DNA of 64,000 nt from Andreesenia angusta (GTDB lineage Bacteria > Bacillota > Clostridia > Tissierellales > Gottschalkiaceae): contig NZ_MKIE01000006.1 of NCBI RefSeq assembly GCF_001855385.1, positions 62,001 to 126,000 on the forward strand, read 5' to 3'. Both the position numbers and the translations under genes were made by a program. Shown one piece after another: positions 7,777 through 16,552 of this stretch (position 1 is the stretch's first letter; each line of letters opens with the position of its first letter). The notes under the pieces were generated by a model. That model was not told where the DNA came from and ran no database searches. It was given only the letters and a program-made list of their open reading frames with translations.

Positions 7777-9498
7777 ATGGCAAAGGGAGTTTGGGCGTTT
7801 TCAGGTTTGGCTTTAGGCATACTGCTCATGGGGAGTCCTGTGGCTGCGGAGCCTCAGCTTCAGCTGGAAGCGGGAGAGACTGTAGAGAGTGAGATAGAGG
7901 TTTCTGACAGCCAGCTTGAGGTTTTTGTAGAAGTGGATGGCACGGTCTACTTTAGAAGATACGATAAAGCTGACGGCCTCTGGACCTTGAACAGCGAAGA
8001 AAGAGTCAAATTACACAGTAAAGGACTACTTGAGCCGGAGAAGCTGGAGAAGTCTTCGGAGCTTGGATCTCTGGTCAAAAACTACCTTGAGAGCAAAGGC
8101 TACGACTTAAAGGACCTCCCATCCAGAGTAGATTACTCTGACTCGAAACATATACCTCCGACTGGAGAGCAGCTTGGGAATAGCTGTGTCGGATGGGCTG
8201 TGGGCTACTACTTGAGAACCTTCCAAGAAGGGAAAGAGCAAGGCTGGGATATAGTCAAAGACGGTAAAGTGGACAACGACAGGATATTCTCTCCCTACTT
8301 TATATACAACCAGATAAACGGTGGAACAGACAATGGATCTACGCTCCAAGACGCGGGCAAGCTTTTGAAAAATGTAGGAGCTGCCACTGTATCTGATTTT
8401 TCAGATCCTGAGGGCTTTGAAGTCAAGCCAAGTTACGACGTAGTCAGAAAGGGATACAAGTACAGAATAAAAGACTACTACAATCTATTTGGACGGAACG
8501 ACGCTGCTGAAACAAAGCTGGGAAATCTCAAGGAGTATCTGCTCACAGGGGATCTGCCGGTAGTTGGGATAGATGCAGGCTACAGCTGGGAGCAGCCCCA
8601 CCTAGATGAAAATGGAAACCATATAGTGCTTTCAGACGAATCATATATAGGGGGCCATGCCGTTGTAGTGGTGGGATATGACGATGAGTTTCCGACGCCG
8701 GATGGAACCGGGGCGTTCAAAGTGCTGAACTCATGGGGCACCGAATGGGGAAGCGGAGGATATTCATATGTCAGCTATGAAGCTATGGCTGAAGACACCA
8801 TAAGCGGGGTGGCATATACAGACCTAGAGAGGTTCTATGTGGAAAATGAGCATATCCCATATGTCAGCGGGTATGTAGACGGGACTTTCAAGCCAGACCG
8901 ATTTATAACAAGGTCAGAGACGGTGAAGCTCATAGTCTCTTCCTCTGGAGATGAAGTCCAGTCGGGAGATCAGTTTAACGATGTAGGGGAAAGCCACTGG
9001 GCAAGTGGCGAGATATATACGGCTTTTCAAAAGGGCTATATATCAGGTTACCCAGACGGAAGTTTCAGGCCTGACGTGCCCGTCACAAGAGCTGAGTTTG
9101 CGACAATTGTATATGGAAGCATGGGGCAGAGCATACCGAAAGGCGGGGACTACTTGATAACCAAGTACTTCTACGACAGCTTGGACATGTGGAGCACCAG
9201 GCGGGTAAATACACTGGGGACTATGGGGCTTATAAACGGCTACCCGGATGGAAGTTTTAGGCCTGACGACTACGTTTCGAGAGCTGAGGCGGTTGTGATA
9301 CTCAACAGGGTAAAAGAGCGAGTCGGAGACAAGGGCTTTATAGACAGGATAGAGGGTGTTCAGTACGAGGATATAGTCACAAGGAACTCGAAACACTGGG
9401 CTTACTACGACATCTTAGAAGCTTCAGTAGATCATATTTTTCTCTACGAGCTTGACGGAAAAAGGGAATTGAAAGAGACTTGGAGAAGCGCAAATTAA
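7777..9498 (+). CDS. SLH-domain protein with papain-like (C1) peptidase domain
   Basis: A secreted cysteine peptidase of 573 residues fixed to the wall. After the signal peptide (to about PVAAEP) and a linker, residues 115-350 form a papain fold: active Cys in GNSCVGWAVGYY near 136, His in GGHAVVVVGYDDE near 293, Asn in LNSWGTEWGSGGY near 317. Three SLH modules follow (SGYVDGTFKPDRF, SGYPDGSFRPDVP, NGYPDGSFRPDDY). All three catalytic residues are present, so it should be active. ATG at 7777 has GAGGTGG five bases upstream; the in-frame GTG at 7762 lacks a site. Confidence 0.9.
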   Translation: MAKGVWAFSGLALGILLMGSPVAAEPQLQLEAGETVESEIEVSDSQLEVFVEVDGTVYFRRYDKADGLWTLNSEERVKLHSKGLLEPEKLEKSSELGSLVKNYLESKGYDLKDLPSRVDYSDSKHIPPTGEQLGNSCVGWAVGYYLRTFQEGKEQGWDIVKDGKVDNDRIFSPYFIYNQINGGTDNGSTLQDAGKLLKNVGAATVSDFSDPEGFEVKPSYDVVRKGYKYRIKDYYNLFGRNDAAETKLGNLKEYLLTGDLPVVGIDAGYSWEQPHLDENGNHIVLSDESYIGGHAVVVVGYDDEFPTPDGTGAFKVLNSWGTEWGSGGYSYVSYEAMAEDTISGVAYTDLERFYVENEHIPYVSGYVDGTFKPDRFITRSETVKLIVSSSGDEVQSGDQFNDVGESHWASGEIYTAFQKGYISGYPDGSFRPDVPVTRAEFATIVYGSMGQSIPKGGDYLITKYFYDSLDMWSTRRVNTLGTMGLINGYPDGSFRPDDYVSRAEAVVILNRVKERVGDKGFIDRIEGVQYEDIVTRNSKHWAYYDILEASVDHIFLYELDGKRELKETWRSAN

Positions 9499-9528
9499 AA
9501 TTTTCAGATTTATTTGGGGGAACAGAGC

Positions 9529-10593
9529 ATGAAGCTTATAAACATAAGGAAGGCAAGACCGGGGGATATTCTCTCTTACAATATAATGACTGAAACAGGG
9601 CAGATAATGTTGAGAGACGGAATGGTGCTGAGTTCTGACTATATAAAGAAAATAAAATATATGGGCATAAACTACATCTATATAAAAGACGAGCTGCTAG
9701 AGGACATAGCTCCGATAAATCCAGAGCTCGTAAAGTTGAAGGCGGAGGTTGTAAAGTCGTTCAACAATATGTATAATAGAGTTCAGAATGAAGATTTAAG
9801 CCAAATAGAGGGAATAAACAACAACGTAAGGTCACTGGTGGACTTCATAGTGTCTAGCAAAGACATAAACCTAGTCTATCTTTCAGACCTTAAGACTTTT
9901 GACAACTATACATTTATACATTCGCTCAACACATCGCTTACAGCGCTTTTCATAGGTAAGCACATGGGGTTTTCTAGAGAGAGCTTGGTGGAGATAACGC
10001 TGGGGTCTCTGCTTCATGACATAGGGAAGACCAAGATACCGAAAGCCATACTCAACAAGACAGGCAAGCTAAGCTCAGAGGAGTTTGAGGTAATGAAAAA
10101 GCATCCTCTGCACGGACATGATGTAATATTCAGGATGCCATCTGTCAGCCCTATGGCCAGGATGATATCACTTCAGCACCACGAGAGGCTTGACGGCACG
10201 GGCTATCCCAATGGACTTCTAGACAATGAAATAACGATGTACTCCAAGATTGCTGCGCTTAGCGATGTCTATGACGCGCTGTCCAACAACAGAGTTTACA
10301 GAAATGCATTACCAACTGATGAAGCTTATGATATAATAGTCAAGAACACGGGAATCTATTTTGACCCTAAGGTAGTGGAGGTCTTTAAAAGAGAATTTTC
10401 AGTTTACCCTATAGGAACTCAGGTAGAGGTGACAGGGGGAATGATTGGCTATGTGGTAAAGCAGAACAGGGGAGAGCAGAGGCGCCCTGTAATCAGGCTT
10501 GCTTACAACGCCATAGGGGAGAAGTTGGCATATCCGATAGAGCTTGACTTGAAAGCTATAGACGGAATTAAAGTAGAGAAGGCAGTTGTATAA
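9529..10593 (+). CDS. HD-GYP domain protein, likely c-di-GMP phosphodiesterase
   Basis: A cytosolic regulator of 354 residues. The N-terminal 110 residues are a DUF3391-like or unknown sensory part; residues about 130-310 are the HD-GYP domain with LLHDIGK near 161 and HHERLDGTGYP near 217-227, including the intact GYP triplet. HD-GYP enzymes hydrolyse cyclic di-GMP, which in flagellated bacteria affects motility and surface behaviour. A short C-terminal beta-rich tail follows. ATG at 9529 is preceded by GGGGGA. A second c-di-GMP protein lies at 22278. Confidence 0.9.
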   Translation: MKLINIRKARPGDILSYNIMTETGQIMLRDGMVLSSDYIKKIKYMGINYIYIKDELLEDIAPINPELVKLKAEVVKSFNNMYNRVQNEDLSQIEGINNNVRSLVDFIVSSKDINLVYLSDLKTFDNYTFIHSLNTSLTALFIGKHMGFSRESLVEITLGSLLHDIGKTKIPKAILNKTGKLSSEEFEVMKKHPLHGHDVIFRMPSVSPMARMISLQHHERLDGTGYPNGLLDNEITMYSKIAALSDVYDALSNNRVYRNALPTDEAYDIIVKNTGIYFDPKVVEVFKREFSVYPIGTQVEVTGGMIGYVVKQNRGEQRRPVIRLAYNAIGEKLAYPIELDLKAIDGIKVEKAVV

Positions 10594-10621
10594 TACGATA
10601 TTAACCTAGAGGTGATAAGAT

Positions 10622-11269
10622 ATGAAAATTGAAATACCAAGACAAATAGGAGACTATCTGTGGACTAGATATCTTCCGGAATCTACATACAAGACTTATG
10701 TATTGATAGGGTATTTGAACAACAGGGAGCTGAGCGCTGAAGACTACAGCGAAGAGCTAATGAATGTAGGTCTTGGAGAAGATAAGACGCTTGAGAAAGT
10801 GGTCGCTGAAAAGAGAAAAGTGCTTGAGAAGCTTGGCATAGAGTATCCTGAGAACAGAACCGAAGACGTAGCTCTCCTAAAGCAGTTTGGGCTTATAGAG
10901 GCCGTAGACGGAGGCAAGTACAAGTACGTCGAAGAGATAAAGAGACCAGAGGAGGTACTCGACCTCGACGAGGAAGAGAAATCTGCTCTTGAAGATATAA
11001 AGTTTGAAGTGAAACATGACAGAGCTATAAACATGATACTAAGTCTTGTACTTACAAATGGAAAGCTGCTAGACTGCACAGTTGAACATATTACAAATAT
11101 GACTAAGGTGAAGATAGCCGACATAAGGACTGTTCTAGACTTCCTTGTAAACAAGGAGAAGTCGCTTAGAGTTCAGTCTTCAAAGGACATCTCGAAGCTC
11201 AAGAAGGGCGACAGAGTCAGAATAACTGTAAATGAAGAAGTGTTCAACGAAAAGAGATTTATACTTTAA
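10622..11269 (+). CDS. Unrecognised protein, possible winged-helix
   Basis: A charged soluble protein of 215 residues that I cannot assign to a family. The start has AGAGGTG ahead of ATG. Residues 1-85 are mainly helical; near 130-180 a pattern like a DNA-binding winged helix appears (MILSLVLTNGKLLDCTVEHI, then ADIRTVLDFLVNKE). There is no signal peptide or membrane segment. It follows the HD-GYP gene by 28 bases and ends at its own terminator before fba, so it may be cotranscribed with the HD-GYP gene. Confidence 0.6.
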   Translation: MKIEIPRQIGDYLWTRYLPESTYKTYVLIGYLNNRELSAEDYSEELMNVGLGEDKTLEKVVAEKRKVLEKLGIEYPENRTEDVALLKQFGLIEAVDGGKYKYVEEIKRPEEVLDLDEEEKSALEDIKFEVKHDRAINMILSLVLTNGKLLDCTVEHITNMTKVKIADIRTVLDFLVNKEKSLRVQSSKDISKLKKGDRVRITVNEEVFNEKRFIL

Positions 11270-11281
11270 AAGACCCCTTAG

Positions 11282-11312
11282 AGGCTCTCTGATTTAATCA
11301 GGGGGCTTTTTT
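11282..11312 (+). terminator. Rho-independent terminator
   Basis: Twelve base pairs (AGGCTCTCTGAT with ATCAGGGGGCTT, three of them G-T) around a TTA loop, followed by a run of T. It ends the HD-GYP/unknown gene unit. Confidence 0.8.
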
Positions 11313-11323
11313 ATGGTATAATG

Positions 11324-11350
11324 TTGATGTAAGATAAACGAGGGTATAAT
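11324..11350 (+). promoter_or_regulatory. Putative sigma-A promoter for fba
   Basis: TTGATG and TATAAT are separated by 15 bases, slightly short, 44 bases before the fba start. Confidence 0.5.
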
Positions 11351-11393
11351 TGTCTTGTAATGGACGACTTAAAAGCAGAGGAGAGGATAAAAT

Positions 11394-12251
11394 ATGTTAG
11401 TTACAACTAAAGAGCTTTTAGAACATGCTCAGCAAAATAAATATGCAGTGGGAGCATTCAACGTAAACAATATGGAGATAGTTCAGGCCATAATAGAAGC
11501 GGCCGAAGAAACTCAGTCACCTGTAATACTTCAGGCTAGCCAGGGTGGACTAAAGTACGCTGGGGTTGAGTATATAGCAGGGCTTGGAAAGATAGCCGCA
11601 CAGAACGCATCTGTTCCCGTTGCAATTCACCTAGACCATGGAACGGATTTCGAGCAGATAATGCAGTGCATAAGACATGGATTCACTTCTGTTATGATAG
11701 ATGCATCCAAATATCCGCTTGACGAGAATATAGCCATGACAAAGAAAGTCATAGAAGTCGCTCACTCAGTGGGAGTTTCTGTAGAAGCTGAGCTTGGAAA
11801 AATAGGCGGAACAGAGGACGATATAACTGTTTCAGACAGGGATGCCACTTTTACAGATCCAGAAGAGGCAAAGCGTTTTGTAGAGGAGACAGGGGTTGAC
11901 TCTCTGGCTATAGCCATAGGAACTGCTCATGGACCTTACAAGGGAGAGCCTAAGCTTGATTTCGACAGGCTAGAGACTATCAGGAAGACTATAGACACTT
12001 GCATAGTGCTTCACGGATCTTCTGGAGTGCCAGAGGAAGCGCTTAGAAAGGCTATATCCATGGGAGTGAGCAAGATAAACATAGATACAGATGTCAGAAT
12101 GGCTTTCGCCAAAGGTGTAAAAGCTCTTCTAGACGAGAAGCCAAGCGAGTACGACCCTAGAAAGATACTTGGGCCAGCTAAAGAAGAGATGAAAAGGGCT
12201 ATAAAAGAGAAGATGGAGATCTTCGGATCAGTAGGGAAGGCTTGGAAGTAA
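11394..12251 (+). CDS. fba: Class II fructose-1,6-bisphosphate aldolase
   Basis: Cleaves fructose-1,6-bisphosphate to glyceraldehyde-3-phosphate and dihydroxyacetone phosphate in glycolysis, and runs the reverse in gluconeogenesis. The 285-residue length and motifs are those of the Zn2+-dependent class: HLDHGTD (metal His), VEAELGKIGGTED, AIGTAHGPYKG and LHGSSGVPE. ATG is preceded by GAGGAGAGG. It leads the fba-fsa-glpX-rho run, close to the Bacillus fbaA-ywjH-ywjI-rho order, linking carbon flow genes with the transcription terminator gene. Confidence 0.96.
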   Translation: MLVTTKELLEHAQQNKYAVGAFNVNNMEIVQAIIEAAEETQSPVILQASQGGLKYAGVEYIAGLGKIAAQNASVPVAIHLDHGTDFEQIMQCIRHGFTSVMIDASKYPLDENIAMTKKVIEVAHSVGVSVEAELGKIGGTEDDITVSDRDATFTDPEEAKRFVEETGVDSLAIAIGTAHGPYKGEPKLDFDRLETIRKTIDTCIVLHGSSGVPEEALRKAISMGVSKINIDTDVRMAFAKGVKALLDEKPSEYDPRKILGPAKEEMKRAIKEKMEIFGSVGKAWK

Positions 12252-12273
12252 AAACTCATAAGGGGGAAGCGCT

Positions 12274-12918
12274 GTGAAACTTTTTATAGACACTGCCAAT
12301 ATAGAGGAAATAAGAGCGATAAATGAGTGGGGAGTAATATGCGGGGTGACCACAAACCCTTCTCTTATAGCTAAAGAGGGAAACGTGGACTTCAAGACTG
12401 TGATAGAGGAAATAGCTTCTATAGTGGATGGACCTATAAGTGCTGAGGTGATATCACTAGAAGCTGAGAAGATGGTAGAAGAAGCTATAGAGCTTGCAAA
12501 CATACATCCGAATATAGTTATAAAAGTGCCCATGGTTCCAGAGGGGCTCAAAGCTGTGAAGCAGCTTTCATCGAAAGGCATAAATACAAATGTGACGCTT
12601 GTATTTTCGGCTAATCAGGCGCTCTTGGCTGCAAGAGCAGGGGCGACTTATGTAAGCCCTTTTGTAGGCAGAATGGACGATATAGGCAACACAGGTATGG
12701 ATATAATAGCTGACATAGCTGAAATATTCGACATACATGCTATAGACACAGAGATAATATCTGCAAGCATAAGACACCCAATGCATGTGACTGAGTCTGC
12801 AAAAGCTGGAGCGCATATAGCTACAGTTCCATACAAGGTGTTTGAGGTCATGACAAAGCATCCTATGACAGACAAGGGCATAGATGCGTTCTTAAGCGAC
12901 TGGGAGAAGAGAAAGTAG
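12274..12918 (+). CDS. fsa: Fructose-6-phosphate aldolase / transaldolase-like
   Basis: A 214-residue TIM-barrel Schiff-base aldolase of the TalC/FSA group. Motifs are [35 protein letters not shown] with the Schiff-base Lys near residue 84, and [10 protein letters not shown]. Such proteins either transfer dihydroxyacetone units (pentose phosphate pathway) or split fructose-6-phosphate; sequence alone does not settle which. Start is GTG with AGGGGGAAG. It is 22 bases after fba. Confidence 0.92.
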   Translation: MKLFIDTANIEEIRAINEWGVICGVTTNPSLIAKEGNVDFKTVIEEIASIVDGPISAEVISLEAEKMVEEAIELANIHPNIVIKVPMVPEGLKAVKQLSSKGINTNVTLVFSANQALLAARAGATYVSPFVGRMDDIGNTGMDIIADIAEIFDIHAIDTEIISASIRHPMHVTESAKAGAHIATVPYKVFEVMTKHPMTDKGIDAFLSDWEKRK

Positions 12919-12937
12919 CTAACGAGGAGGAATACAG

Positions 12938-13909
12938 ATGGATAGAAATTTAGGACTTAACCTGGCCAGAGTGACGGAGGCCGCTGCGCTTGGAGCTGCA
13001 AAGCACTACGGAAGAGGCGACAAGAACGTGGCTGACGGGGCTGCTGTAGACAGCATGAGAAAGATGTTTGACACCATGGACATAAACGGAGTGGTTGTAA
13101 TCGGCGAGGGAGAGATGGACGAAGCACCTATGCTCTACATAGGAGAGGAAGTTGGCCTTAGAAAGCCTGACAGCCCTGAAGTGGATATAGCGGTAGACCC
13201 TATAGACGGAACTACGGCTACAGCAAAAGGTCTATCTAACGCCATAGCGATACTTGCCATGGCACCTAGAGGATGCCTTCTTCACGCTCCAGATATGTAC
13301 ATGGACAAGATAGCTGTAGGGCCTAAAGCTAAAGGGAAAGTGGACCTGGATAAATCGATGTCAGAAAACTTAGAGGCGCTTTCAAAAGCCCTTAACAAGG
13401 ACATATCCGAGCTTACTGTGGCGATGCTTGACAGAGACAGACACAGCAAGCTCATAACTGAGACAAGGGAAGCCGGGGCGAGAATAAAGATGTTTTCAGA
13501 CGGAGACGTGGCAGCTGCAATAGCCACATGCTTTGAAGACTCGGGCATAGACATAATGGTCGGAAGCGGAGGAGCGCCTGAGGGAGTTATAGCGGCGGCT
13601 GCGCTTAAATGTCTTGGAGGAGACTTCCAGGGCAGGCTTCTACCAGAAAACGGAGAAGAGCAGGAGAGATGTAGCAAGATGGGCATAAGCGACTGCTCTA
13701 TAAAGCTTACAATGGATGACCTCGTAAAGGGAAATGACGTATACTTTGCTGCCACTGGGATATCGGACGGAGACCTGCTAAAAGGTGTGACTTTTATAGA
13801 GAAAAACGTGGCTAAGACACACTCTATGGTAACTAGAAGCGAGACTGGAACGGTCAGATTTATAGAGGCTATACACAAGCTTGACAAGAAGCCAGACTAC
13901 GCTTATTAG
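12938..13909 (+). CDS. glpX: Class II fructose-1,6-bisphosphatase
   Basis: Removes the 1-phosphate from fructose-1,6-bisphosphate, the gluconeogenic counterpart of phosphofructokinase. The 323-residue protein shows the metal-binding phosphatase motifs IGEGEMDEAPMLYIGE and DPIDGTTA, plus GSGGAPEGVIAAAA. ATG has GAGGAGGAAT upstream and lies 19 bases after fsa, in the same operon. Its place beside fba suggests coordinated control of the hexose end of the pathway. Confidence 0.95.
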   Translation: MDRNLGLNLARVTEAAALGAAKHYGRGDKNVADGAAVDSMRKMFDTMDINGVVVIGEGEMDEAPMLYIGEEVGLRKPDSPEVDIAVDPIDGTTATAKGLSNAIAILAMAPRGCLLHAPDMYMDKIAVGPKAKGKVDLDKSMSENLEALSKALNKDISELTVAMLDRDRHSKLITETREAGARIKMFSDGDVAAAIATCFEDSGIDIMVGSGGAPEGVIAAAALKCLGGDFQGRLLPENGEEQERCSKMGISDCSIKLTMDDLVKGNDVYFAATGISDGDLLKGVTFIEKNVAKTHSMVTRSETGTVRFIEAIHKLDKKPDYAY

Positions 13910-13927
13910 ATTGAGGAGGATTCGGTT

Positions 13928-15232
13928 TTGGACAGAAGCTTCTATGAAGACAAGAAACTAGAAGAACTAAGGGATGTAGCAAAGGAAATGGGAGTGAAGA
14001 GCGTAAGCAAGTACAGAAAGCCGGAGCTTATAGATATAATACTTCAGGAAAAGACTTCAGAAGAGATCACGGAAAAGCGCGAGGCTGTAGAGGAGAGCGC
14101 ACAGGAAAGCAAAGAGCTAGGCAATGCGGCTGCAGAGGGAATTTTGGAGGTTGTGGAAGGCTACGGCTTCCTCAGGTGTGAAAACTACCTTTCAGGCACG
14201 GAAGACATATATGTGTCTCCATCTCAGATAAGAAGGTTTAACTTGAGGACAGGGGATAAAATCGGCGGAATAACCAGGATGCCCAAAGCGGGGGAAAAGT
14301 ACAAAGCCCTCCTATATGTGAAGAGCGTAAACGGAGAAAATCCGGAAACGGCGGTCAAAAGGCCTAATTTTGACAGCCTCGTTCCCATATATCCAGAAGA
14401 GAGGCTGAAACTTGAAATAGACTCCAAAGAGCTGTGCACCAGGATAATAGACCTGATATCCCCTATAGGAAAGGGACAGAGAGGTATGATAGTGGCTCCG
14501 CCTAAGACTGGAAAGACTACGCTGCTTAAAAAGATAGCCAACAGCATCTCCAAAAACCATCCAGAAGTGGAGATAATAATACTCCTGATAGATGAAAGGC
14601 CGGAGGAAGTTACGGATATGCAGAGGTCTGTGGACGCTGACATAGTCTACTCGACTTTCGACGAGCTTCCAAAGCATCACGCGAAAGTCGCTGAGATAGT
14701 GCTTGAGAGGGCGAAGAGGCTTGTAGAGCACGGGAAAGACGTGGTAGTGTTACTGGACAGTATAACTAGGCTTGCAAGGGCTTATAATCTGACAATACCG
14801 CCGACGGGAAGGACACTTTCCGGAGGGCTGGACCCTGGAGCTCTCCACAAGCCGAAGCGCTTCTTCGGGGCGGCCAGAAATATAGAGCATGGCGGAAGCC
14901 TCACTATACTGGCTACATCTCTAGTGGAGACGGGAAGCAGAATGGACGATGTTATATTCGAGGAGTTCAAAGGGACAGGAAATATGGAGATACACCTGGA
15001 CAGAAAGCTGTCTGAAAAGAGGATATTCCCGGCGATAGACATATACAAGTCTGGAACTAGAAGAGAGGACCTCATCCTCTCTAAAACGGAACTCGACGCA
15101 ATGTGGAAACTCAGAAGGTATATGGACAACACAAACCATTCTGAAGTTACGGAGAAGATAATAGAGCTTCTTTCCAAAACACGTTCCAACGATGAATTTA
15201 TAGAAATCATAAATAAAAAGTACAATGGATAG
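13928..15232 (+). CDS. rho: Transcription termination factor Rho
   Basis: A hexameric RNA-dependent ATPase that releases nascent transcripts. In 434 residues it has an N-terminal Rho_N helix bundle ([19 protein letters not shown]), an RNA-binding cold-shock-like fold ([14 protein letters not shown]), Walker [13 protein letters not shown] near 190 and Walker [17 protein letters not shown]. Start is TTG with GAGGAGG. It is 18 bases after glpX and precedes rpmE, as in Bacillus. I see no intrinsic terminator directly after it. Confidence 0.97.
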   Translation: MDRSFYEDKKLEELRDVAKEMGVKSVSKYRKPELIDIILQEKTSEEITEKREAVEESAQESKELGNAAAEGILEVVEGYGFLRCENYLSGTEDIYVSPSQIRRFNLRTGDKIGGITRMPKAGEKYKALLYVKSVNGENPETAVKRPNFDSLVPIYPEERLKLEIDSKELCTRIIDLISPIGKGQRGMIVAPPKTGKTTLLKKIANSISKNHPEVEIIILLIDERPEEVTDMQRSVDADIVYSTFDELPKHHAKVAEIVLERAKRLVEHGKDVVVLLDSITRLARAYNLTIPPTGRTLSGGLDPGALHKPKRFFGAARNIEHGGSLTILATSLVETGSRMDDVIFEEFKGTGNMEIHLDRKLSEKRIFPAIDIYKSGTRREDLILSKTELDAMWKLRRYMDNTNHSEVTEKIIELLSKTRSNDEFIEIINKKYNG

Positions 15233-15275
15233 TTGAAATAATCTAGACTATATGTTATACTGGATTAGTTGAAAA

Positions 15276-15305
15276 TTGGAAAAATTCTATCTATTAAGAT
15301 ATAAT
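15276..15305 (+). promoter_or_regulatory. Putative sigma-A promoter for rpmE
   Basis: TTGGAA, 18 bases, TATAAT, ending 23 bases before the rpmE start. Confidence 0.55.
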
Positions 15306-15328
15306 TATGTTGAAAGAGGTGAGATATA

Positions 15329-15526
15329 ATGAAAAGTGGAATCCATCCAGACTACAAGAAAGTAACAGTGCATTGCGCTTGTGGAAGCAGCTTTGAGTCA
15401 GGTTCAGTTAAAGATGAACTAAGAGTTGAGATATGCTCTGAGTGTCATCCTTTCTTCACAGGACGTCAGAAGTTTGTTGATGCAGGTGGACGTGTTGACA
15501 AGTTCAAGAAAAAATACGGTATGTAA
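15329..15526 (+). CDS. rpmE: Ribosomal protein L31, zinc-binding form
   Basis: A 65-residue large-subunit ribosomal protein ([18 protein letters not shown]). It keeps the CxC and CxxC cysteines (HCACG, CSEC), so it is the C+ form that holds zinc. Such forms are the default L31 and may be replaced by a C- paralogue when zinc is scarce; none is seen here. AGAGGTGAG precedes the ATG. It has its own promoter and terminator. Confidence 0.97.
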   Translation: MKSGIHPDYKKVTVHCACGSSFESGSVKDELRVEICSECHPFFTGRQKFVDAGGRVDKFKKKYGM

Positions 15527-15542
15527 TGAATTTTTCAAAAAC

Positions 15543-15579
15543 AGACTAGATGCAAAACTGCCTCTAGTCTTTATTTTTT
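15543..15579 (+). terminator. Rho-independent terminator after rpmE
   Basis: Perfect arms AGACTAGA and TCTAGTCT with a 12-base loop, followed by TTATTTTTT. The next gene's GGAGG follows immediately. Confidence 0.88.
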
Positions 15580-15592
15580 GGAGGCGAAAAAA

Positions 15593-16552
15593 ATGGGTTT
15601 AAAGATAAAGAAAAAGCCCGCTCATATGACCAAGATAGGCGGACAGGCGCTTATAGAAGGCGTGATGATGAGAGGTCCGAAAGAGTACGGTATAGCCGTA
15701 CGAAAGCCTGACGGTGAGATAGAACTGAAGAAGAGACCTGTAGACAATTTCACCACAAAGCACAAGCTCTTTAAGCTGCCTTTTGTAAGGGGAGTAGTCT
15801 CTCTTTTAGAGGCCATGGTGCTTGGAATGAAGTCGCTTATGTACTCGGCAGAGTTTTTCGAAGACGAAGATGGTGAGGAAGCTGAGAAGGGCAAGTTTGA
15901 GATGTTTCTAGAGCGCAAGCTTGGGGACAGATTCCCGGATATAGCTATATACCTTGCGGTGGCAATCTCGATAGTGCTTTCGGTGGTGGTTTTCATGCTG
16001 ATACCGACGTTTGTGACCAGCTTTTTCAGAAGGTGGATAGAGAGTGGAACAGCTTTAAACATACTGGAAGGTTTCATAAGGGTGTCTATATTCCTGGTGT
16101 ATCTATTCAGCGTGTCCAAGCTAGACGATATAAAGAGAGTATTTCAATACCACGGGGCAGAGCACAAGACCATACACTGCTATGAGAACAGAGAAGAGCT
16201 GACTGTGGAAAACGTAAAAAAATATCCGATTCTTCATCCAAGGTGCGGAACAAGCTTTCTCTTCAACGTGATGATAGTCAGCATAGTGGTGTTTTCGCTG
16301 TTCGGATGGCCAAGCCCGCTTATGAGGTTTGCAACTAGAATAGCACTTTTTCCCCTTGTAGGAGGGATAGCTTACGAGATAAACAGGATCATAGGAAAGA
16401 GCGACAGCAAGCTGGCCTACGCCCTCTCTTACCCTGGACTTATGATTCAGAACTATGCGACTACAAGAGAGCCTGATGACGATCAGATAGAGGTGGCCAT
16501 AGAGGCGCTTAAACTCGTGCTGGTTGAAGACGAGGAGGCGGACAAATGGTAG
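15593..16552 (+). CDS. DUF1385 (YqhQ-like) membrane protein
   Basis: A 319-residue membrane protein of the DUF1385 family, with no known biochemical role. The family motif GGQALIEGVMMRGP is near residue 15, hydrophobic spans lie around 125-150, 165-185 and 225-270, and a conserved AEHKTIHCYE plus HPRCGTSFL may bind metal. ATG at 15593 has TTGGAGGCG upstream. It sits between rpmE and prmC, overlapping prmC by seven bases, a linkage that recurs in clostridia and hints at a role near translation or the envelope. Confidence 0.88.
   Translation: MGLKIKKKPAHMTKIGGQALIEGVMMRGPKEYGIAVRKPDGEIELKKRPVDNFTTKHKLFKLPFVRGVVSLLEAMVLGMKSLMYSAEFFEDEDGEEAEKGKFEMFLERKLGDRFPDIAIYLAVAISIVLSVVVFMLIPTFVTSFFRRWIESGTALNILEGFIRVSIFLVYLFSVSKLDDIKRVFQYHGAEHKTIHCYENREELTVENVKKYPILHPRCGTSFLFNVMIVSIVVFSLFGWPSPLMRFATRIALFPLVGGIAYEINRIIGKSDSKLAYALSYPGLMIQNYATTREPDDDQIEVAIEALKLVLVEDEEADKW

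Noticed and set aside
15543..15579. Riboswitch or leader between rpmE and DUF1385
   Set aside because: A single perfect stem with T run explains the region as an ordinary terminator.
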